64,000 nt of DNA from Enterococcus alishanensis (GCF_019218635.1 NZ_JAHUZB010000004.1:310001-374000), one strand, 5' to 3'; positions 53,451 through 62,164 are shown, counted from the first letter of the stretch. Notes: generated by a model not told the origin, from the sequence alone. Translations and numbers: made by a program.

Positions 53451-54698
53451 TTAGTTTTTAGCTAGAATCTCGTTTGCCTTCGTTTCAATTTCTTTACAAC
53501 CTTCTTCGACTGTCTTATCACCTGACCAAACTTCATTCATAATATCTTGTTCGATAGCCGTTGCAGCAGAAGAATTTTTATAATTAGAAAATGGCACTGC
53601 GTAATCTACTGCATCAAGAAAAACTTGAAGATTTTTCTCAGGATAGGCATCCACCCAAGCTTCAGCTGAACCTTCATAAGAAGGAATAACTACACCTGAT
53701 TCAGCAACTGTCTCCATTTGTTTTTTCTCAGATAAAAATTCAACCCATTTTTTCGCTTCTTCTTTATGTTCAGAACCTGCATAGACTACATTTGATAATG
53801 AGTTAGACGTCGTTGCTCTTTCTTTACCTTGTGGTAACGGTGCAATATCAATATTTTCTCTTCCATATTCATCTTCAAATATTACTGGTGCTTGATAAGA
53901 ACCATCAACAATCATCGCTACTTTTCCAGCAATCAGTAGTTCGGGTTGTTGCGCACTATTGGTTAAATCAATTGGCGTACCTGAACCATCTTCGATAAAG
54001 CTGTGCCAATATTTTACACCGTCAATTGTTGCATCTTCACCAAAGCCAGATTTTTTGCCATCATCGCTAAATGGTCTTCCGCCATTTTGATATATTGCTT
54101 GATAATAACCTGTTTCCCAAACTGGAGGTGTACCTAGTCCGTAAACCCCGGTTTCTTCATTTGTTAATTGCTTAGCCACTTCTTGTAGTTTTGCCCAATC
54201 CCAAGTTTCATCTGGATAAGCAATACCTGCGTCATCAAACATTTTTTTGTTATACCATAATGCATTGGTATCAAAATCTTTTGGTACGCCATATAACTTA
54301 CCGTCTTGCGTATAAGACTCTTGATAAATTTCTGGAATTTTATCCTTATCAAATTTCACATCATCCATTGGCTCTAAAACACCATTATCGATATAATCAA
54401 TTGCTCTGGGAATATTCATCCAAAATACATCCGGTGCACTTTTACCAGTCACTGCAGTTTCTAATTTAGTCCAATATTGCGCCCATGGAGTCACTTGAAA
54501 TTTTATTTTTATGTTAGGATTTTCTTTTTCAAAATCTTTGGCAATTTCTTCATAAACAGGTGCTTGTTGTTTATCCCACAGCCCATAATTAATCGTTACT
54601 TCATCACCTGAACCGCTACTACTATTATCTGAGCCACCACATGCTGCCAACAAACCAAGCGCCAACACACTCGCCATACCTAAAAGAATTTTTTTCAT
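53451..54698 (-). CDS. extracellular sugar-binding lipoprotein
   Basis: 415-residue family 1 solute-binding protein. Signal with lipobox LLAACGG (Cys about 20), Ser/Gly-rich linker, then the two-lobed fold (VTINYGLWDKQQAPVYEEIA; FWMNIPRAIDYIDNG; VAMIVDGSYQAPVIF). The CUT1 class binds oligosaccharides, glycosides or polyols; the ligand is unknown. It lies inside the catabolic operon, so its ligand should be the substrate of the enzymes. Confidence 0.9.
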   Translation of the reverse strand: MKKILLGMASVLALGLLAACGGSDNSSSGSGDEVTINYGLWDKQQAPVYEEIAKDFEKENPNIKIKFQVTPWAQYWTKLETAVTGKSAPDVFWMNIPRAIDYIDNGVLEPMDDVKFDKDKIPEIYQESYTQDGKLYGVPKDFDTNALWYNKKMFDDAGIAYPDETWDWAKLQEVAKQLTNEETGVYGLGTPPVWETGYYQAIYQNGGRPFSDDGKKSGFGEDATIDGVKYWHSFIEDGSGTPIDLTNSAQQPELLIAGKVAMIVDGSYQAPVIFEDEYGRENIDIAPLPQGKERATTSNSLSNVVYAGSEHKEEAKKWVEFLSEKKQMETVAESGVVIPSYEGSAEAWVDAYPEKNLQVFLDAVDYAVPFSNYKNSSAATAIEQDIMNEVWSGDKTVEEGCKEIETKANEILAKN

Positions 54699-54713
54699 TT
54701 ATTTTCTCTCCTT

Positions 54714-55736
54714 TTATAATTTAATTGTCTTCTTCTGATCCGCTGATTGAACTTCAGCTTCTGCGATACGAATTGTCTCCATCGTACTTTCTAACGGACA
54801 AGCTAATTGTGGATCGACATCATCAATGATTGATTGAGCAAAGTGTTTAATTTCAATATAATAGCCACTTTCTTCATCAATATCAGGAGTAAAACTTGAT
54901 TGGTTGTTAGGGTAATCAGTAAATTTTTTATTTTCTAAAATAATCGTTCCTTTTTCAAATGAGAATCTAAAACGCATTTCAAAACCAAAATCATCATTAT
55001 TGATTGTCCAGTTGTCTTGCGCATTAACCACAACATTATCAAAACCATAATTAGTAGAAACCATGTCATAGCCACTACCTTCGTAGTAGACCTTTCCAGT
55101 AGTATTAACTTCTTCTGGAGTCCCCAACAGCCAGTTAATTGTATCTACATCATGAATATGCTGATCTAATAGACATCCGCCAGAACGCTCGCGATCCAAC
55201 AACCAATTATCCCAAGACCAAAGTGGCGTTGTGCCACCTCTAAACAAGGCAACTTCATTTAGAGCGCCATATCGTCCACTATCGATAGTTTCTTTGATAT
55301 AACGATAAGAAGGGAAAAATCGTAATGTTTGTCCAATCATTAAATAGCGTTGGAATTTTTTGCTAGCATCGATCATTTCTTGACAGGCTTCAGTTGAAAT
55401 AGCCATCGGTTTTTCACAAAAAACATGTAAACCTAACGACATAGCCTTAACTGCATAAGGAGCATGAATAAATGTTGGCAAACATAAATCAACATAATCT
55501 AATTCTTCGTTAGCAATCATTTCTTCCATATCGGTATAGAAATTAAACTGTGTAAAATCAATATTCTTATCACTGACATCAATATTTCCTTGAGTTAACT
55601 TACCTGTTCTTTTTTCTTCATTGACATCGCAAATGGCCACCAATTTAATTGGAAAGCCTTCATCCATCAATCTTTTATAAATTCCCAAATGTGAACTTCC
55701 CATAAATCCTAAGCCGACCAAACCAACTTTTAACAT
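54714..55736 (-). CDS. Gfo/Idh/MocA oxidoreductase A
   Basis: 340-residue NAD(P)-dependent dehydrogenase. Rossmann start VGLVGLGFMGSSHLG, the catalytic Lys motif FCEKPMAIS (Lys about 103) and the active-site stretch GGCLLDQHIHDVDTINWLLG (Asp/His). C-terminal alpha/beta domain complete. Start at 55736 after GGAGGAATCGG; a TTG five codons upstream lies before that site. It is more distant from the other three oxidoreductases of the cluster. Probably oxidises or reduces a ring hydroxyl of the imported sugar. Confidence 0.9.
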   Translation of the reverse strand: MLKVGLVGLGFMGSSHLGIYKRLMDEGFPIKLVAICDVNEEKRTGKLTQGNIDVSDKNIDFTQFNFYTDMEEMIANEELDYVDLCLPTFIHAPYAVKAMSLGLHVFCEKPMAISTEACQEMIDASKKFQRYLMIGQTLRFFPSYRYIKETIDSGRYGALNEVALFRGGTTPLWSWDNWLLDRERSGGCLLDQHIHDVDTINWLLGTPEEVNTTGKVYYEGSGYDMVSTNYGFDNVVVNAQDNWTINNDDFGFEMRFRFSFEKGTIILENKKFTDYPNNQSSFTPDIDEESGYYIEIKHFAQSIIDDVDPQLACPLESTMETIRIAEAEVQSADQKKTIKL

Positions 55737-55752
55737 CTCCGATTCCTCCAAT

Positions 55753-56616
55753 TTATAATTTTGTAATATAACTTAAAGCACCGGCTGTATCTAGTGCTAG
55801 TTGTTGTCCATTGACTTTATACGGCGATAACTCGCAAGTTAACGGCCCATCATAACCAATTCTGTTTAATTCCTTCACACAAGACTGCCAGTTGACATCC
55901 CCTTGTAGTAAATTAGTAAAGCCTTGAATACTGCCAATGCTTTGCTTGAAATCCTTCACGTGAATTTTTGCAATTTTATTCCCTAGTATTCTGATCCATT
56001 GTTCTGGAAAACCATATTGTAAAATATTACCAATATCAAAATATGCTCCAACATAATCACTGTTCACTTGATCTAATAGTTGACGAAATTCCAGCGGTGA
56101 CAATAAGAATTTATTCCAAACATTCTCTATCCCAATGACAATTTTTTTATCTTGAGCGTAAGGTGCCAACTCTGACAAAGCTGCTTTAGCCAACTCATAC
56201 GCTTGATCATATGGTTGCTCCGTAGTTACTAAAGCCGGAACTACTAAAACAGTATCCCCTCCTAAAACTTGACAAAAATCAATCATCTTGCAAACAATTG
56301 CTTTTCCCTTTTCCCGAATTTTCTCATCATTACTGTTTAACGGATAAGTCCAATGAAGCGCCGTTGATAGACTAGAAATAGGTAATTGATATTTTTCCAT
56401 TAAATGAAGAATTTGATTTAAAACTTCTTCATCAGCCTCTAAAGTCAAATCCAACTTTTCTGCCAATGCCAAGTCATTAGTAACAATTGAATCATTGACG
56501 ATATTTTCAGTGACATTTAATTCAATTGTGTCAAAACCAGCTTCTTTGGTAACTTTGAATTGTTCTTCCAGGGAAAGATCACTTGGTAACGACCAGACGT
56601 TCATTCCTTTTTTCAC
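55753..56616 (-). CDS. sugar isomerase/epimerase, AP-endonuclease-2 TIM barrel
   Basis: 287-residue xylose isomerase-like TIM barrel. The metal ligands are visible: Glu in VIGIENVWNKF, Asp in GAYFDIGNIL, His in KIHVKDFK, and Glu in LTCELSPY. Family members include epimerases, dehydratases and enzymes that eliminate the aglycone from 3-keto-glycosides. It lies between two oxidoreductase genes in the operon, a grouping that suits a keto-sugar intermediate. Exact reaction unknown. Confidence 0.88.
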   Translation of the reverse strand: MKKGMNVWSLPSDLSLEEQFKVTKEAGFDTIELNVTENIVNDSIVTNDLALAEKLDLTLEADEEVLNQILHLMEKYQLPISSLSTALHWTYPLNSNDEKIREKGKAIVCKMIDFCQVLGGDTVLVVPALVTTEQPYDQAYELAKAALSELAPYAQDKKIVIGIENVWNKFLLSPLEFRQLLDQVNSDYVGAYFDIGNILQYGFPEQWIRILGNKIAKIHVKDFKQSIGSIQGFTNLLQGDVNWQSCVKELNRIGYDGPLTCELSPYKVNGQQLALDTAGALSYITKL

Positions 56617-56643
56617 AATGATTCCTCCTCCTACTACTTTTTT

Positions 56644-57615
56644 CTATACGGTAATGGGCTGTTTCTTTTGAGCTGCCTCAAAGGCCATTTGCGTAATCAA
56701 CACTGTGTATAACCCATCTTCTCCACTAACCGGTGCTGGTAAATCATTTTCAATTGCCTCGATAAATGCCTGCATCATTAAATGATCCATATCATCTTCA
56801 TAATAAACATCTTTAATTTTTTGCTGATTGTCAGAATAAACCTGCATCTTTCGACCAAATCCATCAATAATGATGTAGCCTTTTTCAAAAACAACTTCTA
56901 AAATGGCATCTCCCCAGATTGGATAAATCATCGGACGATTCCAAGATGTATCTAATGACATGATAGTTTTTTCTTTAAATTGGATATTAACTAATCCAAT
57001 ATCTTCAACTGCTAACTTCGCGTCACTTTTACCGATAAAAGCGGATATCTTTTCTGGAGTAATTTTAAATAAATAGTTAACTAAATCGCTGATATGAACA
57101 GTATGATCAATTAAAGCGCCCCCGCCAGATAATGCCGGATCGACAAACCAGTCACCAGGGTTTTTCCCGTGATTAGATGAGTTAATTGCCAATACTGGAC
57201 CGTAATCGCGCTCAGCAATTATTCTTTTTAAATCTTGAACAGGTTGACTAAAACGAACTGGATGAGCCACCATTAATTTCACTTGATTCTTTTTAGCTGC
57301 CTGAATCATCATTTCACCATCAGCCACGCTTAACGCCATTGGCTTTTCAACAATTACATGTTTTTTAGCTTTAAATGCTTGCAAAGCTAACTCTTTGTGG
57401 AAAACATTTTCCGAACAAACTAAAATCGTATCGCAGTCAGTTGCTAAAACTTCTGCTACCGTTAAAAACCAAGGAATTTTTTTATCATTACAAAACTCTT
57501 TCGCTGCAACTTCACAGTGATCATAAACACCAGTGATTTCAATATTTGCTCTTTTTAATTCTCGGAAATAACTTTGAACATGCATATGAGCAACACCTAA
57601 AATACCGACTTTCAT
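56644..57615 (-). CDS. Gfo/Idh/MocA oxidoreductase B
   Basis: 323 residues. Rossmann start MKVGILGVAHMHVQSYF (GxxxxH in place of the classical GxGxxG), catalytic Lys in VIVEKPMALSV, substrate part VAHPVRFSQPVQDL, and GGGALIDHTVHISDL. It is a clear paralogue of oxidoreductase C (59660-60667): both share the unusual start, LMVAHPVRFSQ / LLVAHPIRFSQ, DTSWNRP, PVSG.DGLYT and many other blocks. It begins 5 nt after the small protein gene, so the two are translated together. Confidence 0.9.
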   Translation of the reverse strand: MKVGILGVAHMHVQSYFRELKRANIEITGVYDHCEVAAKEFCNDKKIPWFLTVAEVLATDCDTILVCSENVFHKELALQAFKAKKHVIVEKPMALSVADGEMMIQAAKKNQVKLMVAHPVRFSQPVQDLKRIIAERDYGPVLAINSSNHGKNPGDWFVDPALSGGGALIDHTVHISDLVNYLFKITPEKISAFIGKSDAKLAVEDIGLVNIQFKEKTIMSLDTSWNRPMIYPIWGDAILEVVFEKGYIIIDGFGRKMQVYSDNQQKIKDVYYEDDMDHLMMQAFIEAIENDLPAPVSGEDGLYTVLITQMAFEAAQKKQPITV

Positions 57616-57620
57616 GCTAC

Positions 57621-58079
57621 CTATTCGCCTCCTATTAACTGAAACTTTTTTAAAAGCTCGCTAACGGCTATATCATCATGATCACTGGTAAAATAATCTG
57701 CTTGATAGTCAAATCCACTAAAAGCACTGTCAGCTGAACTATCGTATTGCACCATATTATCTTTAGCTACCACTTCAACCTTAAAATAAGGTTCTTGCAC
57801 AGATGAATAAGTTGCCAACGCAATATTAAACAACGAATCATCACTAAACTGACCATTGATAATTTGTGTACTTTGATTTCTTTGTAAAACTAAATCTTTT
57901 ACCTCAAACGAATTTGCTGATAAAGCTTTTTTTATTTCAAAAATAAATTGCAACCCTTTCTCCAGTATAAGTTCTGAAGTATCCTGATTTTCCGCTTGAT
58001 AATAGCTTAATCTCAAGAATGTCGCCTGCGTTAATTTATTATTATCGCAAACTTTTATGACTTTTTTTGCAAATAACAT
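57621..58079 (-). CDS. small protein resembling a stand-alone Gfo/Idh C-terminal domain (copy A)
   Basis: 152 residues, no signal or membrane segment. The part YFKVEVVAKDNMVQYDSSADSAFS looks like the strand-turn of Gfo/Idh C-terminal domains (usually G-T-K/R-G-x-x-x-Y-D-S). It is paralogous to the protein at 59157-59642: shared K(L/I)xQxxFxRL near the start, QYDS, FS and (S/N)ELL near the end. First gene of the eight-gene operon, directly before oxidoreductase B. ATG at 58079 follows AAGGGG; a GTG nine nt upstream is too close. Likely a partner subunit; inference. Confidence 0.7.
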   Translation of the reverse strand: MLFAKKVIKVCDNNKLTQATFLRLSYYQAENQDTSELILEKGLQFIFEIKKALSANSFEVKDLVLQRNQSTQIINGQFSDDSLFNIALATYSSVQEPYFKVEVVAKDNMVQYDSSADSAFSGFDYQADYFTSDHDDIAVSELLKKFQLIGGE

Positions 58080-58110
58080 CTTTTCCACCCCTTGAAGAAT
58101 CCGCTTTCAT

Positions 58111-58185
58111 TTATTACAATAAGAATACTTGATGACAAGCCTAGTTTATTTAGAAAAAAAACCTATTTATTTGCAAATTAAGACA
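58111..58185 (-). promoter_or_regulatory. sugar operon promoter with AraC-type site
   Basis: Minus strand TTGTCA (58133-58138), 16 bp, TAATAA (58111-58116). About 30 bp upstream of the -35 lies TAATTTGCAAATAAA (58166-58180 region), nearly identical to a site upstream of the fourth oxidoreductase gene. The position suits a class I activator, presumably the adjacent AraC protein. Confidence 0.5.
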
Positions 58186-58244
58186 CTATTCCCGCTCATC
58201 TATTTTCTATCATCACATTTTTTAAAGTCTGTGAGGTGCCATTT

Positions 58245-59144
58245 TTGGAACTAAATTCCCATTATATCAGTGTTTTACCTATTAAAAGAATTTATCGATT
58301 GCACTTATTTATTCTGCAAAAAAAAGAGACCTATCAATTTAGTGGTTATCCTCAATTAGTTCTCTACTATATTGAAACAGGGAATGTGAAACTTATTACA
58401 AAAGAAGAAGAGCTTTTTTTACAAGCTGGTGAGAGTATTATTTTAACTGGTAAAAATAATTTCCATTTTATCAATGAAAAGTGCGAATCCGCTAGTCTAG
58501 CTGCTATCACCTTTAATGTTTTTTCTGAGGATACGACCATTCAACCTGTGATTAAACAGAAAATACGCCTAGCCGAAACGCAAAAAAATTTAATCAAAGA
58601 TGTGCTGGCTAAAACTCAATTGTTATACGTCCAATCGTCAAATCAAAGCTATGATTTACAGAGCCGAAATACTCAGTCAGACCCTTTTGATGAACGCATT
58701 CTGTATTTACATTTCGCTGAATTGCTTTATACCATGGCGCAAAACTTTCAACGAAATCAAGCCTGTGATAACAATAAGCATCGAAAAAATAATAAACAAG
58801 AAATGGTGTCAGATATTTTACATTTTATGGAAGAACATTTAGATAAAAATTATTCCGTGGAAGAACTAGCCAATCATTTTTTCATCAGTCCTTCTTACAT
58901 TAAGAAAATTTTTAAAGAACACACTGGCTACAGTATGATCAATTACTACAAAACTTTAAAAATGGAGCGAGCTAAAGAACTAATTCAAAACGAAGACTTA
59001 AGCTTTACAGACATTGGTTTGTCTTTGGGTTATGACAGCATTCATCATTTTTCCAACACCTTTAAAAAGTACACAGGTCTCAGTCCTTCACGTTATAAAC
59101 AGTCTATTGATGTTGTAAAACAGAAAATTAATTATTTTAGTTAG
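58245..59144 (+). CDS. AraC-family regulator
   Basis: 299 residues. N-terminal cupin-type sensor (residues about 15-110; YIETGNVKLITKEEELFLQAG) and C-terminal double helix-turn-helix (about 200-297; YSVEELANHFFISPSYIKKIF and FTDIGLSLGYDSIHHFSNTF). I take TTG at 58245-58247, six nt after GAGGTG; a GTG at 58236 lies inside that site. It is divergent from the operon and probably activates it on sensing the sugar or a product. Followed by two co-directional genes. Confidence 0.88.
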   Translation: MELNSHYISVLPIKRIYRLHLFILQKKETYQFSGYPQLVLYYIETGNVKLITKEEELFLQAGESIILTGKNNFHFINEKCESASLAAITFNVFSEDTTIQPVIKQKIRLAETQKNLIKDVLAKTQLLYVQSSNQSYDLQSRNTQSDPFDERILYLHFAELLYTMAQNFQRNQACDNNKHRKNNKQEMVSDILHFMEEHLDKNYSVEELANHFFISPSYIKKIFKEHTGYSMINYYKTLKMERAKELIQNEDLSFTDIGLSLGYDSIHHFSNTFKKYTGLSPSRYKQSIDVVKQKINYFS

Positions 59145-59156
59145 GAGTTGTTTCTC

Positions 59157-59642
59157 ATGCATCTGGAAAACCAGCATGCTCTTTCGTTAGTTTCTGCAGG
59201 AAAAATTGGTCAAGTTAATTTTACTCGTTTAACTTTGGCTACTCAGTGCAAAACTATTAGTGATAAAGAAGCTATTATGAAAGAAGTGCTAGATTTTATT
59301 CGCGCTATACATCGTGATCGGATCGATACTCTGTATGCCACTTGTCATAAGTCAGCCGCAGTTTATCTGATCTCTTTGCAATTTTTCAATCATTCGTTGG
59401 CAAATATATTATTGGATTTTTCTTACCAAGATTCTGATAATTATTTAAAAAATTTTGAAATTGCAGGTACTCGCGGAATTTACCAATATGATTCTCAACA
59501 AAAGCATTCTTTCTCATCAAATTTTTTAAATCAAGGATCCTATCAAGCTCAGACGGAATTTTCTCCCGTCGACAATATTTGGTTAAATGAATTATTGCGA
59601 GAAATAGAATTAAGCATCCGCAATAATCAATTAATTCAATAA
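59157..59642 (+). CDS. small protein resembling a stand-alone Gfo/Idh C-terminal domain (copy B)
   Basis: 161 residues, paralogue of the protein at 57621-58079. KIGQVNFTRL near residue 20 corresponds to KLTQATFLRL of copy A, and FEIAGTRGIYQYDSQQKHSFS corresponds to the QYDS region there; the AGTRGxxxYDS pattern is the typical Gfo/Idh C-terminal one. No Rossmann fold, so no NAD binding of its own. It lies 12 nt after araC and 17 nt before oxidoreductase C. ATG at 59157 is 9 nt after AGGAG. Confidence 0.7.
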   Translation: MHLENQHALSLVSAGKIGQVNFTRLTLATQCKTISDKEAIMKEVLDFIRAIHRDRIDTLYATCHKSAAVYLISLQFFNHSLANILLDFSYQDSDNYLKNFEIAGTRGIYQYDSQQKHSFSSNFLNQGSYQAQTEFSPVDNIWLNELLREIELSIRNNQLIQ

Positions 59643-59659
59643 AACTTAGGAGGAAAAGA

Positions 59660-60667
59660 ATGAAACTTGGAATAATCGGTTGTGCTCATATGCAAGCAAA
59701 AATTTATGCCAATATTTTCAAACAAGAGAATGTGGAAATCGTGGGGATTTTTGACCAAAACTTATTGCGGGGTAATCAATTTGCCAAAGAAATGGGACTA
59801 ACTTTTTTTAAAAGTCTAGATAAAATTTTGGCAACTTCAATTGATACAGTATTGATTTGTTCAGAAAATTCACTTCACTATGACTATGCCCTAGCAGCTT
59901 CTATTCATAAAAAAAATATTATTGTGGAGAAACCTTTAGCCCTAACTGTAAAAGCAGCGCTACACATGATGGTGGCTTGCCAAGAAGCACGGGTAAAATT
60001 ATTAGTCGCCCATCCTATTCGCTTTTCTCAAACTATTATTGATTTGAAAGAACATTTTCAAACTGGGAAATTTGGAGAAATATATGCATTGAATTGTACC
60101 AATCGAGGAAAAAATCCTGGAGGCTGGTTTTTAGATAAGGAATTAGCAGGTGGTGGAGCCATATTAGATCATATGGTCCATTTAGTGGATTTGTCTCGCT
60201 GGTTATTTGATTTTGAAATTGCTTCAATTTTAGCCCGTGCTCAAAAACAAGAGGGTAGTGACATTGAAGATTCCGGATTAATTAATATTACTTTTACTAA
60301 TGGTGCCATGTTAAGTCTCGATACTTCTTGGAACCGTCCATTAAATTATCCTGTTTGGGGAGATGTTTATTTAGAAATTATTAGCGAAAGTGGCTTCACC
60401 TTTATTGATGCAATTGGTCGAAAAATTAATTATTATGCAGATAATCAAATTCATAACTTTTTAAATTATGAAAAAGACATGGATGAGCGGATGATTCAAA
60501 CCTTTATTGCAACAATCGATCAAGACTTACCAGAGCCAGTCAGTGGCGCGGACGGTCTTTACACGATTCAAATTGCCACACTTGCCTATCTTTCTCTTAA
60601 ACAAAATCGAGTCATTCACCGTCATGAATTTGATGAGCTACTGCGCCAAAATATTTCTTATAATTAA
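59660..60667 (+). CDS. Gfo/Idh/MocA oxidoreductase C
   Basis: 335 residues, paralogue of oxidoreductase B: start MKLGIIGCAHMQAKIYANIF, catalytic Lys in IIVEKPLALTV, VAHPIRFSQTIIDL, GGGAILDHMVHLVDL, DTSWNRPLNYPVWGD. Preceded by CTTAGGAGG. It forms a second small-protein/oxidoreductase module on the opposite strand and has a 12-residue C-terminal extension compared with B. Substrate probably related but not identical. Confidence 0.9.
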   Translation: MKLGIIGCAHMQAKIYANIFKQENVEIVGIFDQNLLRGNQFAKEMGLTFFKSLDKILATSIDTVLICSENSLHYDYALAASIHKKNIIVEKPLALTVKAALHMMVACQEARVKLLVAHPIRFSQTIIDLKEHFQTGKFGEIYALNCTNRGKNPGGWFLDKELAGGGAILDHMVHLVDLSRWLFDFEIASILARAQKQEGSDIEDSGLINITFTNGAMLSLDTSWNRPLNYPVWGDVYLEIISESGFTFIDAIGRKINYYADNQIHNFLNYEKDMDERMIQTFIATIDQDLPEPVSGADGLYTIQIATLAYLSLKQNRVIHRHEFDELLRQNISYN

Positions 60668-60748
60668 AAAAAGACCACTGAAAGTGAAACCTGGTAGTTC
60701 TTGTAAAAACTAGCTAGGTTTCACTTCAGTTGTAGGTCTTTTTTTATT
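60664..60748. terminator. large bidirectional terminator
   Basis: AAAAAGACC..TGAAAGTGAAACCT pairs with AGGTTTCACTTCA..AGGTCTTTTT around a 20-nt loop that has its own short stem. T-runs on both strands serve the convergent oxidoreductase C and D genes. Confidence 0.9.
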
Positions 60749-61904
60749 TTGATTGTTTGATCATTTTATGCTGGTCAATTGAATCCTGTGCATCTAATGC
60801 TAATAAAGACGCTAATGTACTGGACCTTAAATTCGAGATCGGCTCTTTTCCAGTCTGAATTGCTAAAATAAAATCAGCTAACTGTTCTTCATCTCCTGGC
60901 TCCATTTGAATTTCTTCATGATTGTTTTGATAAATCATCACTTCATCCTTCAAACGATGATAAACTTTAATTTCATTAGTTACATCATCAAAAGTTAACT
61001 CACCCATAGATCCGAAGATCTGAAATGCTCTTTTATAGTAAGCGCCAAACAAACATAATTGATAAGAAAGTTGCACACCATTCTCATACTGAACCATTAC
61101 ACTATTTTGATCATCGACATCAATTTCACTATTGAAAACACAACTATCTGGCCACTGATCCGACCACTGGATTCTCTTTTCTTTTGCTAGATTTTGAATA
61201 CTCTCCTCGCAAGTGTCACTGATGGTACAAATCCGACAATGTAAATCTGGTGAAACTTCATGACCAAATTTTTTTAATGCACCTGGTTTCCCCATAGTTG
61301 AAAGTCGACCGAAAGCAACTACATCTTGCGGAACACTATCAATATACCAGTTCGCAATATCTAATGAATGTGTAGCTTTTTGCAATAATAAACTCGTCGA
61401 TTTTGCTCGCGTTCGATGCCAGTCATGAAAATATGCATAACCGCCATATTGAATATGATCGATAGCATTAATCATTTTTACTTCACCAATAGCGCCGCTA
61501 ACTAATAGTTCTTTGACTTTTTGAAAAGATCTAGCATAACGTAAAACATAGCCTACTTCAAATACTTTTGAATAATCCTTTAGCACTTCTTGAAGCTCAG
61601 CAATTTTTTCGCGGCTGACTTCTAATGGCTTTTCACATAATATATGTTTCTCCTGAGCTACGGCAGCCAAAATAATTTCCGCATGGGTATCATCTGGTGT
61701 AGCGATAAAAACAGCATCCACTTGATGGTTATCCAGAACATCATGGTAATCTATTGTATTGGCAATACCTGGAAACAGATCGAAATTTTTTCCCAGAGCA
61801 TCACAGACCATGACTATTTCACAATCTTTACTAGTCATAATTGTCCGTAAAGCATATTTATAACCTCGATTACCAAGACCAATTATCCCAAATCTAATTG
61901 TCAT
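60744..61904 (-). CDS. Gfo/Idh/MocA oxidoreductase D
   Basis: 386-residue dehydrogenase. Rossmann start MTIRFGIIGLGNRGYKYALR, catalytic Lys in HILCEKPLEVS, and LLLQKATHSLDIANWYI as the active-site helix. A Cys cluster (HCRIC-5-C, about residues 226-235) interrupts the C-terminal domain, as in a subgroup of larger family members. ATG at 61904 lies 6 nt after TAGGAGGGATGAGG; the ATG two codons earlier is inside the ribosome binding site. Transcribed alone from its own promoter with the same regulator-type site as the operon. Confidence 0.88.
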   Translation of the reverse strand: MTIRFGIIGLGNRGYKYALRTIMTSKDCEIVMVCDALGKNFDLFPGIANTIDYHDVLDNHQVDAVFIATPDDTHAEIILAAVAQEKHILCEKPLEVSREKIAELQEVLKDYSKVFEVGYVLRYARSFQKVKELLVSGAIGEVKMINAIDHIQYGGYAYFHDWHRTRAKSTSLLLQKATHSLDIANWYIDSVPQDVVAFGRLSTMGKPGALKKFGHEVSPDLHCRICTISDTCEESIQNLAKEKRIQWSDQWPDSCVFNSEIDVDDQNSVMVQYENGVQLSYQLCLFGAYYKRAFQIFGSMGELTFDDVTNEIKVYHRLKDEVMIYQNNHEEIQMEPGDEEQLADFILAIQTGKEPISNLRSSTLASLLALDAQDSIDQHKMIKQSK

Positions 61905-61939
61905 CCTCATCCCTCCTAATTCTCCATGTTTCTCGTCTC

Positions 61940-62030
61940 ATTTTAGAAAAGGAAATAAAAAAAAGCAAGATAACTAGTAGCGTTCTTAGTTTGCCAAATC
62001 CTTTTTTTGTAGCTTTTTTTGCAAATTATC
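61940..62030 (-). promoter_or_regulatory. oxidoreductase D promoter with AraC-type site
   Basis: Minus strand TTGCTT (61963-61968), 17 bp, TAAAAT (61940-61945). Upstream, TAATTTGCAAAAAAA (62014-62028) repeats the operon site, and TTTGGCAAACTAAG (61984-61997 region) may be a second half. The 265-nt gap 61905-62169 otherwise holds only A/T-rich DNA and the pgsA terminator. Confidence 0.5.
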
Positions 62031-62121
62031 TTTCACGTTTAATTAACTTCAAGTCATCAAATAGCGCCATTACAATAAATCTCTTTTTTTGAAAAAAGGC
62101 TTTTTTTGTAACTATTTTGAG

Positions 62122-62164
62122 CACAAAAAAAGAGCACGTTATTTGATACAAACGTCCTCTTAAT
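62122..62164 (-). terminator. intrinsic terminator of the ymfI-rodZ-pgsA operon
   Basis: Minus strand AGAG.ACGT / ACGT.CTCT (one G-G mismatch) with an A/T-rich loop, then U7. It closes the operon just before the sugar island. Confidence 0.8.

Noticed and set aside
57621-58079. small protein as the beta subunit of a C-glycoside deglycosidase (DgpB/CarC type)
   Set aside because: Gene context and size are suggestive, but the sequence lacks the N-terminal pattern I recall for that family and instead has a Gfo/Idh C-terminal-like QYDS segment.
50417-62164. mobile element carrying the sugar island
   Set aside because: No transposase, integrase, terminal inverted repeats or target-site duplication could be seen at either junction.
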